Part shown: one piece after another, positions 1 to 7,596 of the stretch
How positions within the stretch are numbered: position 1 is the stretch's first letter
Layout: every line of letters begins with the position of its first letter
Assembly (NCBI GenBank): GCA_943367595.1
Contig: CALRJS020000016.1
Coordinates: 1-64,000 of the forward strand
DNA: 64,000 nucleotides
Reading direction: 5' to 3'
Origin: MW101C3 sp943367595
GTDB lineage: Bacteria > Cyanobacteriota > Cyanobacteriia > PCC-6307 > Cyanobiaceae
Program-made: the position numbers and the translations under genes
The notes under the pieces: model-generated
The model's database searches: none
What the model saw: only the letters and a program-made list of their open reading frames with translations
What the model was told of the DNA's origin: nothing

Positions 1-1
1 C

Positions 2-1162
2 TTACGTCTCTCCGGCAGGGCCTGCAGGAAGGAGATCAGATCGGGGCTGGCAGAAAGCTGGGGCAAGGGACGAGAGCAGTCCCGACAAAACCGGCACCAG
101 CATGGCTGCACCAGCCGCCTTGTGCCTGACTTTCAGTCGGCCCTGGGGGGTTTCCTGGTTGAGGTCGAACAGCACCGCGTACTCCCAGTGCTTGCCGGGG
201 TAGACCGTTGCGCCGGGGATTCGCTTGTCGTAGGCGATGGTGCGGGCCATCAGATCGCCCACCTGGGCAGCCTCCGTGAGCACCTTGGCCTGGCGGGCAT
301 CCGGTTGGAAGGGCTGGCCAGGGGTGATCCCCAGAGGAGAGAGCATCCCGAACAGCATGCGGTCGCGAGGGGCCACCGGCTCGTTGGCATAGAGCTCGCT
401 CAGCAGGCGCCAGTAGTTCAGGTTTGCGGGCTGGGCCGACTGCCAGGGGCGACCAGCCACCGGCACATAGGCGTTCGTGGGCGGGTTGTCCCGCTGGTTC
501 CAGCCGTAGAGCCGGTGGCGGCGCACGGTGGCTTCGGCCACGGCCTTGTCGGGATCAAGGCCGCGGGTGGCGAACCAGATCTGATTGCTGGGGGAGCGGA
601 CGATGAAGTAGCCGGGGGCCACCGGCTCGGAACTGCCGGGGGGAAGGATCAGAAACTTGCCACCGGCGCCCTTGTCAGGTCCCGTCTGGCCCATGTCGGT
701 GATCGGCTGCTGCCAGATGTCCAGCACTCCGCCGGCGGTGAGTCCGGCGGGCACCTCGATCACCAATGGGCCCTGCTTGGCCAGGTCCCAGAAGCTGAAG
801 GCGTAGAGGGTGGTGATGTTGGGGGTGAGCATCCCCGCCTTGTCCTTCAGGGTCTGGTAGAGCACCACATCGCCGTTGCGGGCACCGAAGGTTTTGGCCT
901 GGGCGTCGTAGAGCGCCTTGAAGCCCACGGCCGGCAGGGCCCAGAGGTAGGCCTGGGTGGCGCGCTGGAAGTCAAGCTCGTCGTAGAGCCTGGCAGCGGT
1001 GGCCTTGCTGGGGTAGCCGTTCTCCAGTTGAAGAGCCCCAAGCCTTGTCTGTTGGACATCAGACCCGGCAGGCTGCTTGGCTTGAACGCCACTGAGGAAG
1101 CTGATACTGGCCATGGAGGCGATCAGCGACTTCCGAAAGAGGTTGAGCTTCACGGAGTTCAT
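2..1162 (-). CDS. DUF1254 domain protein, secreted, probably truncated
   Basis: The 386-residue protein starts with a signal peptide (residues 1 to about 28, ending near GVQA). A DUF1254 region follows, about residues 60-180, with ALPAVGF and TPNITTLYAFSFWDL. Family members normally add a C-terminal DUF1214 domain and run to roughly 450-490 residues. Here that domain is missing, and the last 45 residues (from about RLKVRHKAAG) look like out-of-frame translation rich in Ala, Leu and Pro. The stop codon lies at bases 2-4. I infer a truncated or frameshifted gene. The function of the family is not established. Confidence 0.7.
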   Translation of the reverse strand: MNSVKLNLFRKSLIASMASISFLSGVQAKQPAGSDVQQTRLGALQLENGYPSKATAARLYDELDFQRATQAYLWALPAVGFKALYDAQAKTFGARNGDVVLYQTLKDKAGMLTPNITTLYAFSFWDLAKQGPLVIEVPAGLTAGGVLDIWQQPITDMGQTGPDKGAGGKFLILPPGSSEPVAPGYFIVRSPSNQIWFATRGLDPDKAVAEATVRRHRLYGWNQRDNPPTNAYVPVAGRPWQSAQPANLNYWRLLSELYANEPVAPRDRMLFGMLSPLGITPGQPFQPDARQAKVLTEAAQVGDLMARTIAYDKRIPGATVYPGKHWEYAVLFDLNQETPQGRLKVRHKAAGAAMLVPVLSGLLSSLAPAFCQPRSDLLPAGPAGET

Positions 1163-1281
1163 TCAGCAAACAACCTTAGCTGCTCGTTCAGCTATGGACC
1201 CGCCAACGCTTGCTATCACCTGCTGCAGAGAGCTCCAAGGTTGAGAGGGACTCTGTGGAAGCGGTCAGGTGCAGTAGGAAG

Positions 1282-1737
1282 CTATGCGGATAACTTGAGG
1301 CTGTAAACATAAAAGTCCTGGTCGCGAATCCAACCAGCGTTCTCATAGAGACTTTGAGCCGTGCGATTGGTGATTGCAGTTGAAAGGGTCAGCCTTAAGG
1401 CTTTGTGATCCTTGGCAAACTCAACAGCTGCCTGAAGAAGCATGGTCCCAATGCCCTGCTTGCGATAACTCTCCATCACATACAGATCATTGAGGATAAA
1501 TGTCCTTGCCAGTGAAACAGAGGAAAAGGATGGATAGAGCTGGCAAAAACCAACGGCAGTGTCCTCGGCAATCGAAATGAAGAGCACTGATTCTCCATTG
1601 TTGAAACGCTCTAGCAGGAATTGGCTCGCTGCCTCAACATCGCTGCCGCTTCCGTAGAAGACACGATAGGCATCCAGCAGAGGTGCGAGAACCTGCAGAT
1701 CGGCAAGAACGGCTTGCCTGGCTTGAACTTGATTCAT
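1282..1737 (-). CDS. GNAT family N-acetyltransferase (gene cassette)
   Basis: Predicted acyl-CoA-dependent N-acetyltransferase with unknown substrate. The acetyl-CoA-binding motif A is visible as YRKQGIGTMLLQAA after the strand FILNDLYVM. The family's late motif appears as NRTAQSLYENAGW. Length (about 151 residues) is typical of one GNAT domain. I chose the ATG at 1737 (MNQVQARQ); an upstream ATG at 1755 lies inside the attC core site GTTATGC. Codon use is more AT-rich than in the core genes. It appears to be the last cassette of a short array, since an attC-like site lies directly upstream. Confidence 0.8.
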   Translation of the reverse strand: MNQVQARQAVLADLQVLAPLLDAYRVFYGSGSDVEAASQFLLERFNNGESVLFISIAEDTAVGFCQLYPSFSSVSLARTFILNDLYVMESYRKQGIGTMLLQAAVEFAKDHKALRLTLSTAITNRTAQSLYENAGWIRDQDFYVYSLKLSA

Positions 1738-1751
1738 GGCATCGGTATGCG

Positions 1752-1821
1752 GCATAACGCTGCAGTTCAGCCGCGCATTCGCGGGCAGCGCGAAGGCGCC
1801 GGCTGGAACTGCTTGTTAGGC
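1752..1821 (-). other. attC-like integron recombination site 1
   Basis: Read on the minus strand, the site begins with core GCCTAAC and ends with GTTATGC. The inner arms AAGCAGTTCCAGCC and GGCTGAACTGCAGC are complementary apart from one unpaired C, as expected for attC extrahelical bases. The stop codon of the upstream gene (1816-1818) lies inside the first core, the usual arrangement in integron cassettes. Length is about 70 bases. This is the clearest of the three sites. Confidence 0.8.
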
Positions 1822-2355
1822 CTGTTTTTGAAACTCATAGAGAACGTCCTCTCGCATCCGACCAAGAGTCTCCGCAGACACCTTAACGTCTTCACGGCCT
1901 TGAAGCTCAATTCGCTCCTCGATCGAGCTGCTATACCAATGAAGCAGCAGTCCCACGAAGGGGGTCTGGCGCGAGTTCAGCATGTCTCTCAGCAGATCTT
2001 CCCAATCAGTGGCGTCCTGGGTCGACTTGAGCTTCGCGAGATGCTCGGCTTTCTGTTCTTTCCATCTCTTGATCTTCGCTTCACTCCAGCCTTTGCGGCG
2101 CAGCTTCGACTCTTCCTTCTCAGCCGCGCTCTTACGCCGTTCAAACTTGGATTCGGCGCGCCGCAAGGCACCTAAGGTTGTTCCGCAGTCGCAGTGGCAT
2201 TTCGTGGTGAGGAAGTAGTGCTCTCCGGGCTTCAGATGCTCTTCCACGCTCGGGTTTCTTTGCGGTTTCAACGCACGCCCATGCCGAGCCGCAATCTCGG
2301 CTAGGGCCGAGTGGTTCGCAGATCTAGGTAGCACGGCAGTAATGAAATGGCACAT
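1816..2355 (-). CDS. Uncharacterised cassette protein with CxCxC motif
   Basis: I do not know a function for this 179-residue protein. Its N-terminus MCHFITAVLP and the segment HYFLTTKCHCDCGTTLG resemble a scattered family of hypothetical proteins I have seen, which argues for a real gene. The Cys cluster CHCDCG could bind metal. The middle (about residues 70-115) is highly charged and helical, rich in Lys, Glu and Arg. I chose the ATG at 2355, just after the upstream attC; a GTG at 2361 would overlap that site. The stop lies within the next attC core. Confidence 0.65.
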   Translation of the reverse strand: MCHFITAVLPRSANHSALAEIAARHGRALKPQRNPSVEEHLKPGEHYFLTTKCHCDCGTTLGALRRAESKFERRKSAAEKEESKLRRKGWSEAKIKRWKEQKAEHLAKLKSTQDATDWEDLLRDMLNSRQTPFVGLLLHWYSSSIEERIELQGREDVKVSAETLGRMREDVLYEFQKQA

Positions 2356-2359
2356 AGAC

Positions 2360-2414
2360 ACCTAACGCTCAAGATGAGACATTTATCGAAATTGCCTACA
2401 TCGCCGAGTTAGGC
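2360..2414 (-). other. attC-like integron recombination site 2
   Basis: On the minus strand the site starts with GCCTAAC and ends with GTTAGGTG. The inner arms CGATGTAGGC and CTCATCTTGAG are only partly complementary (around GATG), so it is weaker than site 1. Position supports the call: it starts 10 bases after the stop of the upstream gene (2424) and ends just before the start of the next. Confidence 0.6.
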
Positions 2415-2423
2415 TCATTTTCT

Positions 2424-2927
2424 TTAATGCGGTGTTGATGTCCAGCTGTCTTCATTGCCTTTCATTAAATCAGCTTCATTGTGCCATCTGATCTGAGAGA
2501 AGCGCGGCGATGCACTGATGATATCGTGAAACCTCAACAAGATCTTTTTTGAGGCTTCCTCGATTCGTGTGTTGCATTCTTCCACCTTGGCCTTTCCGAA
2601 GAACAAGATTGGATTCTTCTTTCTTGGCTTATCCCAAAAGCACATCCATCCATCTTGGTCACCGTTTGAGGTTCCGACTTCATAAGAACCCAAGCCGATA
2701 TGTCCAGAAAACTGGTCCGAAGATACACAAACACGCCACCCCCAGTCTTCCTGAAGTGGTTCCGGGTCTGCCGCGATACCGTCGAGTTTATTGAATTCGG
2801 CGATTATCCAATACGCTAAATCCTCGCCATAGTTGCCACCGTTAATAAGTTTTGGCTTTTGCTCGGTTTCTTGAATCCTTCCGAGAGGAAAGTTACGTGC
2901 GTTTTCATGTGCTTGTTTATTTTGCCT
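2424..2927 (-). CDS. Uncharacterised gene-cassette protein, start unresolved
   Basis: The conserved-looking part is PKLINGGNYGEDLAYWI followed by QEDWGWRVCVSS and DGWMCFWDKP. This resembles hypothetical proteins I associate with integron cassettes, but I cannot give a function. The open frame reaches 2999, yet that extension would translate through attC site 3, so the true start should lie below about 2928. No ATG, GTG or TTG is available there in frame. An out-of-frame ATG after AACAAGCAC near 2911 suggests either a one-base frameshift or a rare start codon. Coordinates here simply begin at the cassette boundary. Confidence 0.5.
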   Translation of the reverse strand, partial: RQNKQAHENARNFPLGRIQETEQKPKLINGGNYGEDLAYWIIAEFNKLDGIAADPEPLQEDWGWRVCVSSDQFSGHIGLGSYEVGTSNGDQDGWMCFWDKPRKKNPILFFGKAKVEECNTRIEEASKKILLRFHDIISASPRFSQIRWHNEADLMKGNEDSWTSTPH

Positions 2928-3013
2928 AACGCTGTCCCTCAGTGGCAGGCAAGAAGCTATTGCAATCCATCGAGTATTGACTGAGGCCTGTCCACTCAAG
3001 AGGCTTGTTCGAA
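2924..3013 (-). other. attC-like integron recombination site 3
   Basis: The minus-strand 3' core is GTTAGGC (2925-2931), preceded by L' arm GCCTGCCACTGAGGGACAGC. The matching arm CTTGAGTGGACAGGC lies about 55 bases upstream, next to a degenerate core TTCGAAC. Pairing of AGTGG-A-CAGGC with GCCTG-CCACT leaves one unpaired base, as in attC hairpins. It lies between the toxin-antitoxin pair and the next cassette gene. Confidence 0.65.
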
Positions 3014-3066
3014 CGTGTCGCTTCTCAACAGGCAGCGATTGCAGACCGTCGCTTCGCCAGCAGAGC

Positions 3067-3375
3067 TCAAGTCACCTCAGCTTCACTTCTCACAGTGGCG
3101 CTCAACTTCAGCCCCAAGGCCGACACGACCTTGAGGATCGTGTCAAAGCTCGGACTGCGGTCCCCCGAGAGTGCCTTATAGAGACTTTCTCTGGATAGCC
3201 CTGAATCCTTGGCCACTTTGGTCATCCCTTGGGCGCGTGCGATGTCACCAAGGGCCTTGGCAATGAAAGCCACATCTCCATCCGCCTCCTCGATGCAGGC
3301 TTCCAGATAGGCCGCCATCTCCTCTGGAGTTCGTAGATGCTTGGCAACGTCGTAGGGGCTGGTCGTGACTTTCAT
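3067..3375 (-). CDS. Antitoxin, HigA-like XRE-type HTH protein
   Basis: Probable DNA-binding antitoxin of a type II toxin-antitoxin pair (102 residues). The C-terminal half carries a helix-turn-helix, MTKVAKDSGLSRESLYKAL, followed by the family signature PSFDTILKVVSALGLKL. The N-terminal half (YDVAKHLRTPEEMAAYLEAC) matches addiction-module antidote proteins of the COG3636 type. Its ATG overlaps the toxin stop by one base (TGATG), so the two are translationally coupled with the toxin first. It should neutralise the toxin and repress the shared promoter through the palindromes near 3680-3702. Confidence 0.85.
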   Translation of the reverse strand: MKVTTSPYDVAKHLRTPEEMAAYLEACIEEADGDVAFIAKALGDIARAQGMTKVAKDSGLSRESLYKALSGDRSPSFDTILKVVSALGLKLSATVRSEAEVT

Positions 3376-3677
3376 CAGATCTCCTCAGTCAGGTTGTCTG
3401 CCAGCAGAAGCGCCTCATCAATGTCCTTGGCTTGTGAGGACTTGTCTCCACCAGCCAACAGGATGATCAATGCGGAGCCCCTCTGCAGGTAGTAGACCCT
3501 GTATCCAGGGCCATAGTTGATCCGCAGCTCGGACACGCCGGCCCCAACGGGTTTGACGTCACCAGGATTGCCGCCGATGAGGCGTTCGATCCTGGCCTGA
3601 ACCTTCGCCCTGGCCCTCAGATCACGCAGACCCGCAAGCCACTGGACGAAACGCTCTGTCTGGCGGACTTCAACCAT
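3375..3677 (-). CDS. RelE/ParE-family toxin
   Basis: A 100-residue RelE-fold protein of the 'addiction module killer protein' group (COG3657/Gp49-like). Typical segments are TERFVQWLAGLRDLRARAKV, the Arg/Tyr-rich core ELRINYGPGYRVYY and the strand ALIILLAGGDKSSQ followed by KDIDEALLLA. Related toxins cleave mRNA at the ribosome. The toxin gene precedes its antitoxin, the order seen in HigBA-type modules. Such modules are common in integron cassette arrays, and an attC-like site lies downstream of the pair. Confidence 0.85.
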   Translation of the reverse strand: MVEVRQTERFVQWLAGLRDLRARAKVQARIERLIGGNPGDVKPVGAGVSELRINYGPGYRVYYLQRGSALIILLAGGDKSSQAKDIDEALLLADNLTEEI

Positions 3678-3679
3678 AC

Positions 3680-3702
3680 GCCAACTGTAGCCTGTTGGCT
3701 AC
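3680..3702. promoter_or_regulatory. Nested palindromes upstream of the toxin gene (probable operator)
   Basis: Two inverted repeats interlock: GCCAAC/GTTGGC with an 8-base spacer (3680-3699), and GTAGCC/GGCTAC with spacer TGTT (3687-3702). They lie a few bases upstream of the toxin start codon, where the antitoxin would autoregulate the operon. Operator function is inferred from position. Confidence 0.5.
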
Positions 3703-3841
3703 GGCCACGCAATGCTGCCTTGCTGGCTCCCATCAAAGACGACACATCCTTCGAACGCTCAAGATCAGCGGCGGGCGGAAACTTCATGCGGTTGGAAAGC
3801 TTCACCACTCCCGTCCGCTGCATCTTGATGTCAGCAACTCC

Positions 3842-5335
3842 CTACGTCTCTAATGAATCATCGTGCTGGAGCAGAGCGGGAGGTGGAGGCAAACGTGCAG
3901 GCTCATTAACAAGATAGGAACGCTCAAACTCCTTGCGTTTTGCTTCACTGAGCCGGTACTGCTTTGCTTCGGCGACCAGTGTTAAACGCAGGTCTGCTTG
4001 AACGCCTTCATCTTGATGGATCTTGATTAATTCATCTCGAATCTCTTCGATTGAGACTCGGAAGAATTCCTTTTTCATGTTCTCAAAGTTAACTCTTCGT
4101 AAGTTGAATCGCTTGTGAAGGGTGTTCTCTAGAGAAGGTGCGTCATCTGTGAATATGAGCGCATGAACGTCAAACGGGAACGGAACCGAGGCGTCTCCAA
4201 GTTCTCGGACACGATCTAGCGGCTCAATCCTGCGAGTCATCCCAATCTTGTAGATATGTTCGCCAAAGCTTCCGACATTGCTAATCACATAGACATGCCC
4301 TGATCTTGTCATCTGCGCTCTACTAATCGCGCGTTGCCGATTGGCCTCTGCTTCGGCTAGCAACGCTTCAAGCTTGTTAATCTTTTCATTTAGCTTGTCC
4401 TTGTCTTGGTCAGTCGCTCGCTTCGCTTCTGCTTTGGCTTTTTCAAGCATATCTGCAAACTTTGCTTCGTCCTTCTCGGCTTGCTCTCGAGCCTTTTCAA
4501 TTTCTCGAAGGGCCCTTTCTTCTTCTCTCATCTGTTCGCGTATTTGGGCCTGTTCTTCCTTTTCCATTTGCTTCGCCTCTTCATAAGTGAAACTAAGCCT
4601 GAGTTCTTCGATCCGGATGTCCAAATACTTATTGCTAATGCTGCAGAACCACGATTCACCTAGACGGTTTATCTGCTCATGGCTGGTTTCAATGCGTTTT
4701 TCCATTGCTGAAATGTTTTTATAGTTAACTCTGGCTATGTACGAATCGCACTCCCCGTTGAAAGCTCGTAGCATTAATTTTAAAATCTTCTTGATCATTG
4801 AGCGCCCTTGAGAAACCGAGTCATTGAATCGAATTGTCTCAGAACAGAATGCGGCTGCACTTCTATCTCCCTCGCTGCCATCCATGCGAGGCATTTGCTT
4901 CTGCTGTTCACGAATTCTTCTTAGGGCGGCCTCATAGGCTGGAAGATCGTCAAAATCATAGCCAGCCTCGAAGTATCCTAACTCCAGCAGATGAATGTCA
5001 TCGCTCTTTAGGGCGATGGCCTGATTGATAAAATTCAGCTCATTCTGCGCCTCCTTGCGTTTTATCTCGAGGGAGGATATGGACTTCATTACGCTCTCGG
5101 CCTCTCGCTCAAGATGTTGTAGCTTGGCTTGCCCCTTTGCAACAGTTGAATCTGCCGTCTTCTTGCTCTGTTCTTGAAGCATGGAAGACCGTTTTCTTAT
5201 TCGCTCGGCTTCCTCTTCGGCACTGGTGATGGGTGCGTACTTGCTGCGGAGTTTGGAGACTTTTCCTTGGGCTATAACTGCCCAAATGAATAGACCGCCT
5301 GCGCCCCCCAACAACAATACAATACCGCCTTCCAT
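3842..5335 (-). CDS. DUF4041 / T5orf172 (GIY-YIG-like) protein
   Basis: A 497-residue protein. Residues 1-20 form a membrane segment or signal anchor. A coiled coil covers about 40-110, a DUF4041-like region about 110-250, and a very charged coiled coil 252-340. A T5orf172/MUG113 domain of the GIY-YIG superfamily occupies about 346-430, with HVYVISN, YKIGMTRR and LENTLHKRF. Such proteins are frequent in phages and genomic islands; a nuclease role is plausible but unproven. The gene is much more AT-rich than the core genes and sits at the edge of the accessory region, which suggests horizontal acquisition. Confidence 0.8.
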   Translation of the reverse strand: MEGGIVLLLGGAGGLFIWAVIAQGKVSKLRSKYAPITSAEEEAERIRKRSSMLQEQSKKTADSTVAKGQAKLQHLEREAESVMKSISSLEIKRKEAQNELNFINQAIALKSDDIHLLELGYFEAGYDFDDLPAYEAALRRIREQQKQMPRMDGSEGDRSAAAFCSETIRFNDSVSQGRSMIKKILKLMLRAFNGECDSYIARVNYKNISAMEKRIETSHEQINRLGESWFCSISNKYLDIRIEELRLSFTYEEAKQMEKEEQAQIREQMREEERALREIEKAREQAEKDEAKFADMLEKAKAEAKRATDQDKDKLNEKINKLEALLAEAEANRQRAISRAQMTRSGHVYVISNVGSFGEHIYKIGMTRRIEPLDRVRELGDASVPFPFDVHALIFTDDAPSLENTLHKRFNLRRVNFENMKKEFFRVSIEEIRDELIKIHQDEGVQADLRLTLVAEAKQYRLSEAKRKEFERSYLVNEPARLPPPPALLQHDDSLET

Positions 5336-6101
5336 GAGATCCCAGGAAAGATTTCAATCATTGTGCCCTGTTTCGGCGCTTCTGGGTGAAGTCAGCTGAC
5401 TTTCAGCGCTTTGAGGAAACTCTCGCCCCTTGCTGGGATGCTGCTAACGCTGAATGGGCGGATCCCCATAAACACCCTCCCTGGGCTCATTTGTCAGCCT
5501 AAATCCGGGAAGACCTGCCGTTCACATGGCCTGAGCCCTGTTGCGGCCTAGGTTTTTCTGAGTGCATCCACACGATTTAAGTGGCTTATGCAGATCCGTA
5601 TAACGCCGTTCGCGGCGATACAAAGCCGAGATCCAGAGTCTCCACGCAAAGGCCTTGGCTTGAATCAGCGAGGCCCGTTAGTTGATGGTTTGGCCTGTTG
5701 ATGGTCAGCGAGAAGGATCTGATCCTGTCATCTTTTGCCGAACCCATTGGCTTGCGGCTTGGGGTTGCCTGATTCAGTTCAGACAGCCTGAAACTTGACT
5801 GCGCCTGATTGGCGAAGCCATGCATCTGGTTTGGCTCTGTCCAGCCTTCAAAGGCTGAATGGCCGGGTTCGACAGGTGCCCCTGTGGCCCTGATGAATCA
5901 GCCCAATGCCACTGTTTCAGTCCACCTGAAAGCGTCCGATCGATTCCATCGTTGCCCCAACACGCCTGAATGGCTGCGCAGGCCCCATTCACCCATTGGC
6001 GATCCCGAGCGTGGCGGTCCCTATCCCGGCAACTCTTCCCCTACCTGGCCCCACCAGCGCCAACCTCAGCGCAGCACGTCAGCACAGCGCAGTAGCGCAA
6101 C
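5336..6101. other. 766-base gap without a supportable gene
   Basis: No convincing coding sequence. Open frames here (for example 5586-5825 minus) have no family features. The stretch contains a perfect hairpin at 5842-5857, scattered short inverted repeats, and a CAGCGCAG-type repetition at about 6070-6110. It is probably the degraded right border of the accessory region. Confidence 0.5.
5842..5857. other. Perfect 7-bp inverted repeat
   Basis: CAGCCTT and AAGGCTG are separated by CA and form a perfect stem. There is no T-tract, so it does not look like a standard terminator. It may be a mobile-element remnant. Confidence 0.3.
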
Positions 6102-6851
6102 TCAGCGCAGCACCAGAATCTGCGTGGCGTCGCTCAAGGGAGCGCCCAGGGTCACCGTGCGGCCGGGGCGTTGCACTGGGGTACCCGGCATCGCGTCGAG
6201 GAAGGGCTTCACGCCGCCCTGGTCGCAGCTGGCGGGGTTGGTGCCGCTCACGTATTGCACCGGGATCACGCGACGCGGTTGCAGCTCGCGCACCACTTCG
6301 GCGGCTTCGGCGCCGGTGTACACCTTGGCGCCGCCGCCCACGCCGATGATCAGCACATCGGGCTTGCCGAGCAGCACGCGGTCTTCCGGTTTCAGCGGTG
6401 CGGCGGTGCCGCCGAGGTGGGCGATCTCCAGGCCTCCCTGCTTCCAGCGCCACAGCGTGGCCATGCCGAAGCGGCGGCCGCCGAGGCGGTCGTGGGGGGC
6501 GGCGAAGCCTTCGATGCGCAGCCCCGCCACCCGGTAGGAGCCAGGGTTGACCAGGAAGCGGCCGGTGGCCACCGGTGCCCCTTCATCCAGCAGGCGGCTG
6601 CTGGCCAGGATCACGTCGGCGCGCACGCGCGGTTCGCTCAGCCCGGCGGCGCAGCCCACCGCCTTGAACGGATTCAGCAGCACCGTGGCGCCACCGCCGC
6701 GGATCAGCAGGGCGCTGTGGCCGTAGCTGGTGATGCTCACGCCACCGGCGGCATGACCAGCCAGCGGCATCGCCAAGGCCAGGCCGCCCACCAGCAGCTG
6801 GGCAAGCAGGCGGCGCCGGGACAGGGCCGGTGCCGGGGAGTCGGACGCCAT
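6102..6851 (-). CDS. MBL-fold protein with Tat-type signal and degenerate metal site
   Basis: A 249-residue protein of the metallo-beta-lactamase superfamily (UlaG/COG2220-like). Residues 11-14 are SRRR, followed by a hydrophobic stretch ending at GHAAG, a likely twin-arginine export signal. The fold start ITSYGHSALLI and the later PDVLIIGVGGG are recognisable. The position normally holding the metal motif HxHxDH reads DVILASSRLLDEG, so the metal ligands are lost. It is either a non-enzymatic member or a divergent family. I chose the ATG at 6851 because the upstream extension is shadow translation of trpG. Confidence 0.75.
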   Translation of the reverse strand: MASDSPAPALSRRRLLAQLLVGGLALAMPLAGHAAGGVSITSYGHSALLIRGGGATVLLNPFKAVGCAAGLSEPRVRADVILASSRLLDEGAPVATGRFLVNPGSYRVAGLRIEGFAAPHDRLGGRRFGMATLWRWKQGGLEIAHLGGTAAPLKPEDRVLLGKPDVLIIGVGGGAKVYTGAEAAEVVRELQPRRVIPVQYVSGTNPASCDQGGVKPFLDAMPGTPVQRPGRTVTLGAPLSDATQILVLR

Positions 6852-6916
6852 GGGCTGCTTCGCGCCCCGATGGCGCCGGATCTTGGCGGAACCTAGCAGT
6901 GCTGCAGGGGCGAGCC

Positions 6917-7531
6917 CTACCGGCTGGTTCCGCTCCTCGTGCTGGCGGCCTGCCGCAGGAAATTGGCCAGCAGCTGGTGGCCGCTCTGGGTGAGCACGCT
7001 TTCCGGGTGAAACTGCACCCCCTGCACGTGGTGGTGCTCCCGGTGCCGCAGGCCCATGATCGTGCCGTCCTCCAGCCAGGCGGTCACCTCCAGGCAGTCG
7101 GGCAGGCTCTCGCGTTCGGCGATCAGGCTGTGGTAGCGGGTGGCCGTGAGCGGGTTGGGCAACCCCTCGAACACCCCCGCCTCCCCATGCAGCACAGGCG
7201 AGGTTTTGCCGTGCATCAGCTCGTGGGCCCGCACCACCTTGCCGCCGTACACCTGGGCCAGGCACTGGTGCCCGAGGCACACCCCCAGGATCGGCACCGT
7301 CGGTCCCAGCGCCGCCAGCACCTCCAGGCACACCCCCGCCTGATCCGGATCACCGGGGCCCGGCGAGATCAGGATCGCGGCCGGCTCCAGCCGGCGGATC
7401 TGCTCCAGCGTCAGTGCGTCGTTGCGCTCCACCCGCAGCTCGGCCGCCAGCGGGTGCTCCGCCGCCAGCTCGCCCAGGTACTGCACCAGGTTGAAGGTGA
7501 AGCTGTCGTAGTTGTCGAGAACGAGAAGCAT
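6917..7531 (-). CDS. trpG: Anthranilate synthase component II (glutamine amidotransferase)
   Basis: Supplies ammonia from glutamine to the anthranilate synthase large subunit in tryptophan synthesis; in many bacteria the same subunit also serves aminodeoxychorismate synthase (PabA). Features are MLLVLDNYDSFTFNLVQYLG, the oxyanion strand ISPGPGDPDQAG, the nucleophile loop GVCLGHQCLAQVYGG and the catalytic HPES. About 204 residues from the ATG at 7531, the usual family start. It ends 65 bases before the MBL-fold gene, on the same strand. Confidence 0.93.
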   Translation of the reverse strand: MLLVLDNYDSFTFNLVQYLGELAAEHPLAAELRVERNDALTLEQIRRLEPAAILISPGPGDPDQAGVCLEVLAALGPTVPILGVCLGHQCLAQVYGGKVVRAHELMHGKTSPVLHGEAGVFEGLPNPLTATRYHSLIAERESLPDCLEVTAWLEDGTIMGLRHREHHHVQGVQFHPESVLTQSGHQLLANFLRQAASTRSGTSR

Positions 7532-7596
7532 CCCGGCTGCCGGACCAGCCGCCATTCAACCCACCCGCGCCAGGGAGTGGCGGGTTTGGGCTGGCT

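Noticed and set aside
5590..5710. Further attC-like site (TAAC...GTTATAC on the minus strand)
   Set aside because: Core-like ends exist, but arm complementarity is poor and no cassette gene adjoins it.
5586..5825. Small minus-strand open frame in the 5336-6101 gap
   Set aside because: No family features, no ribosome binding site, low-quality composition; probably non-coding.
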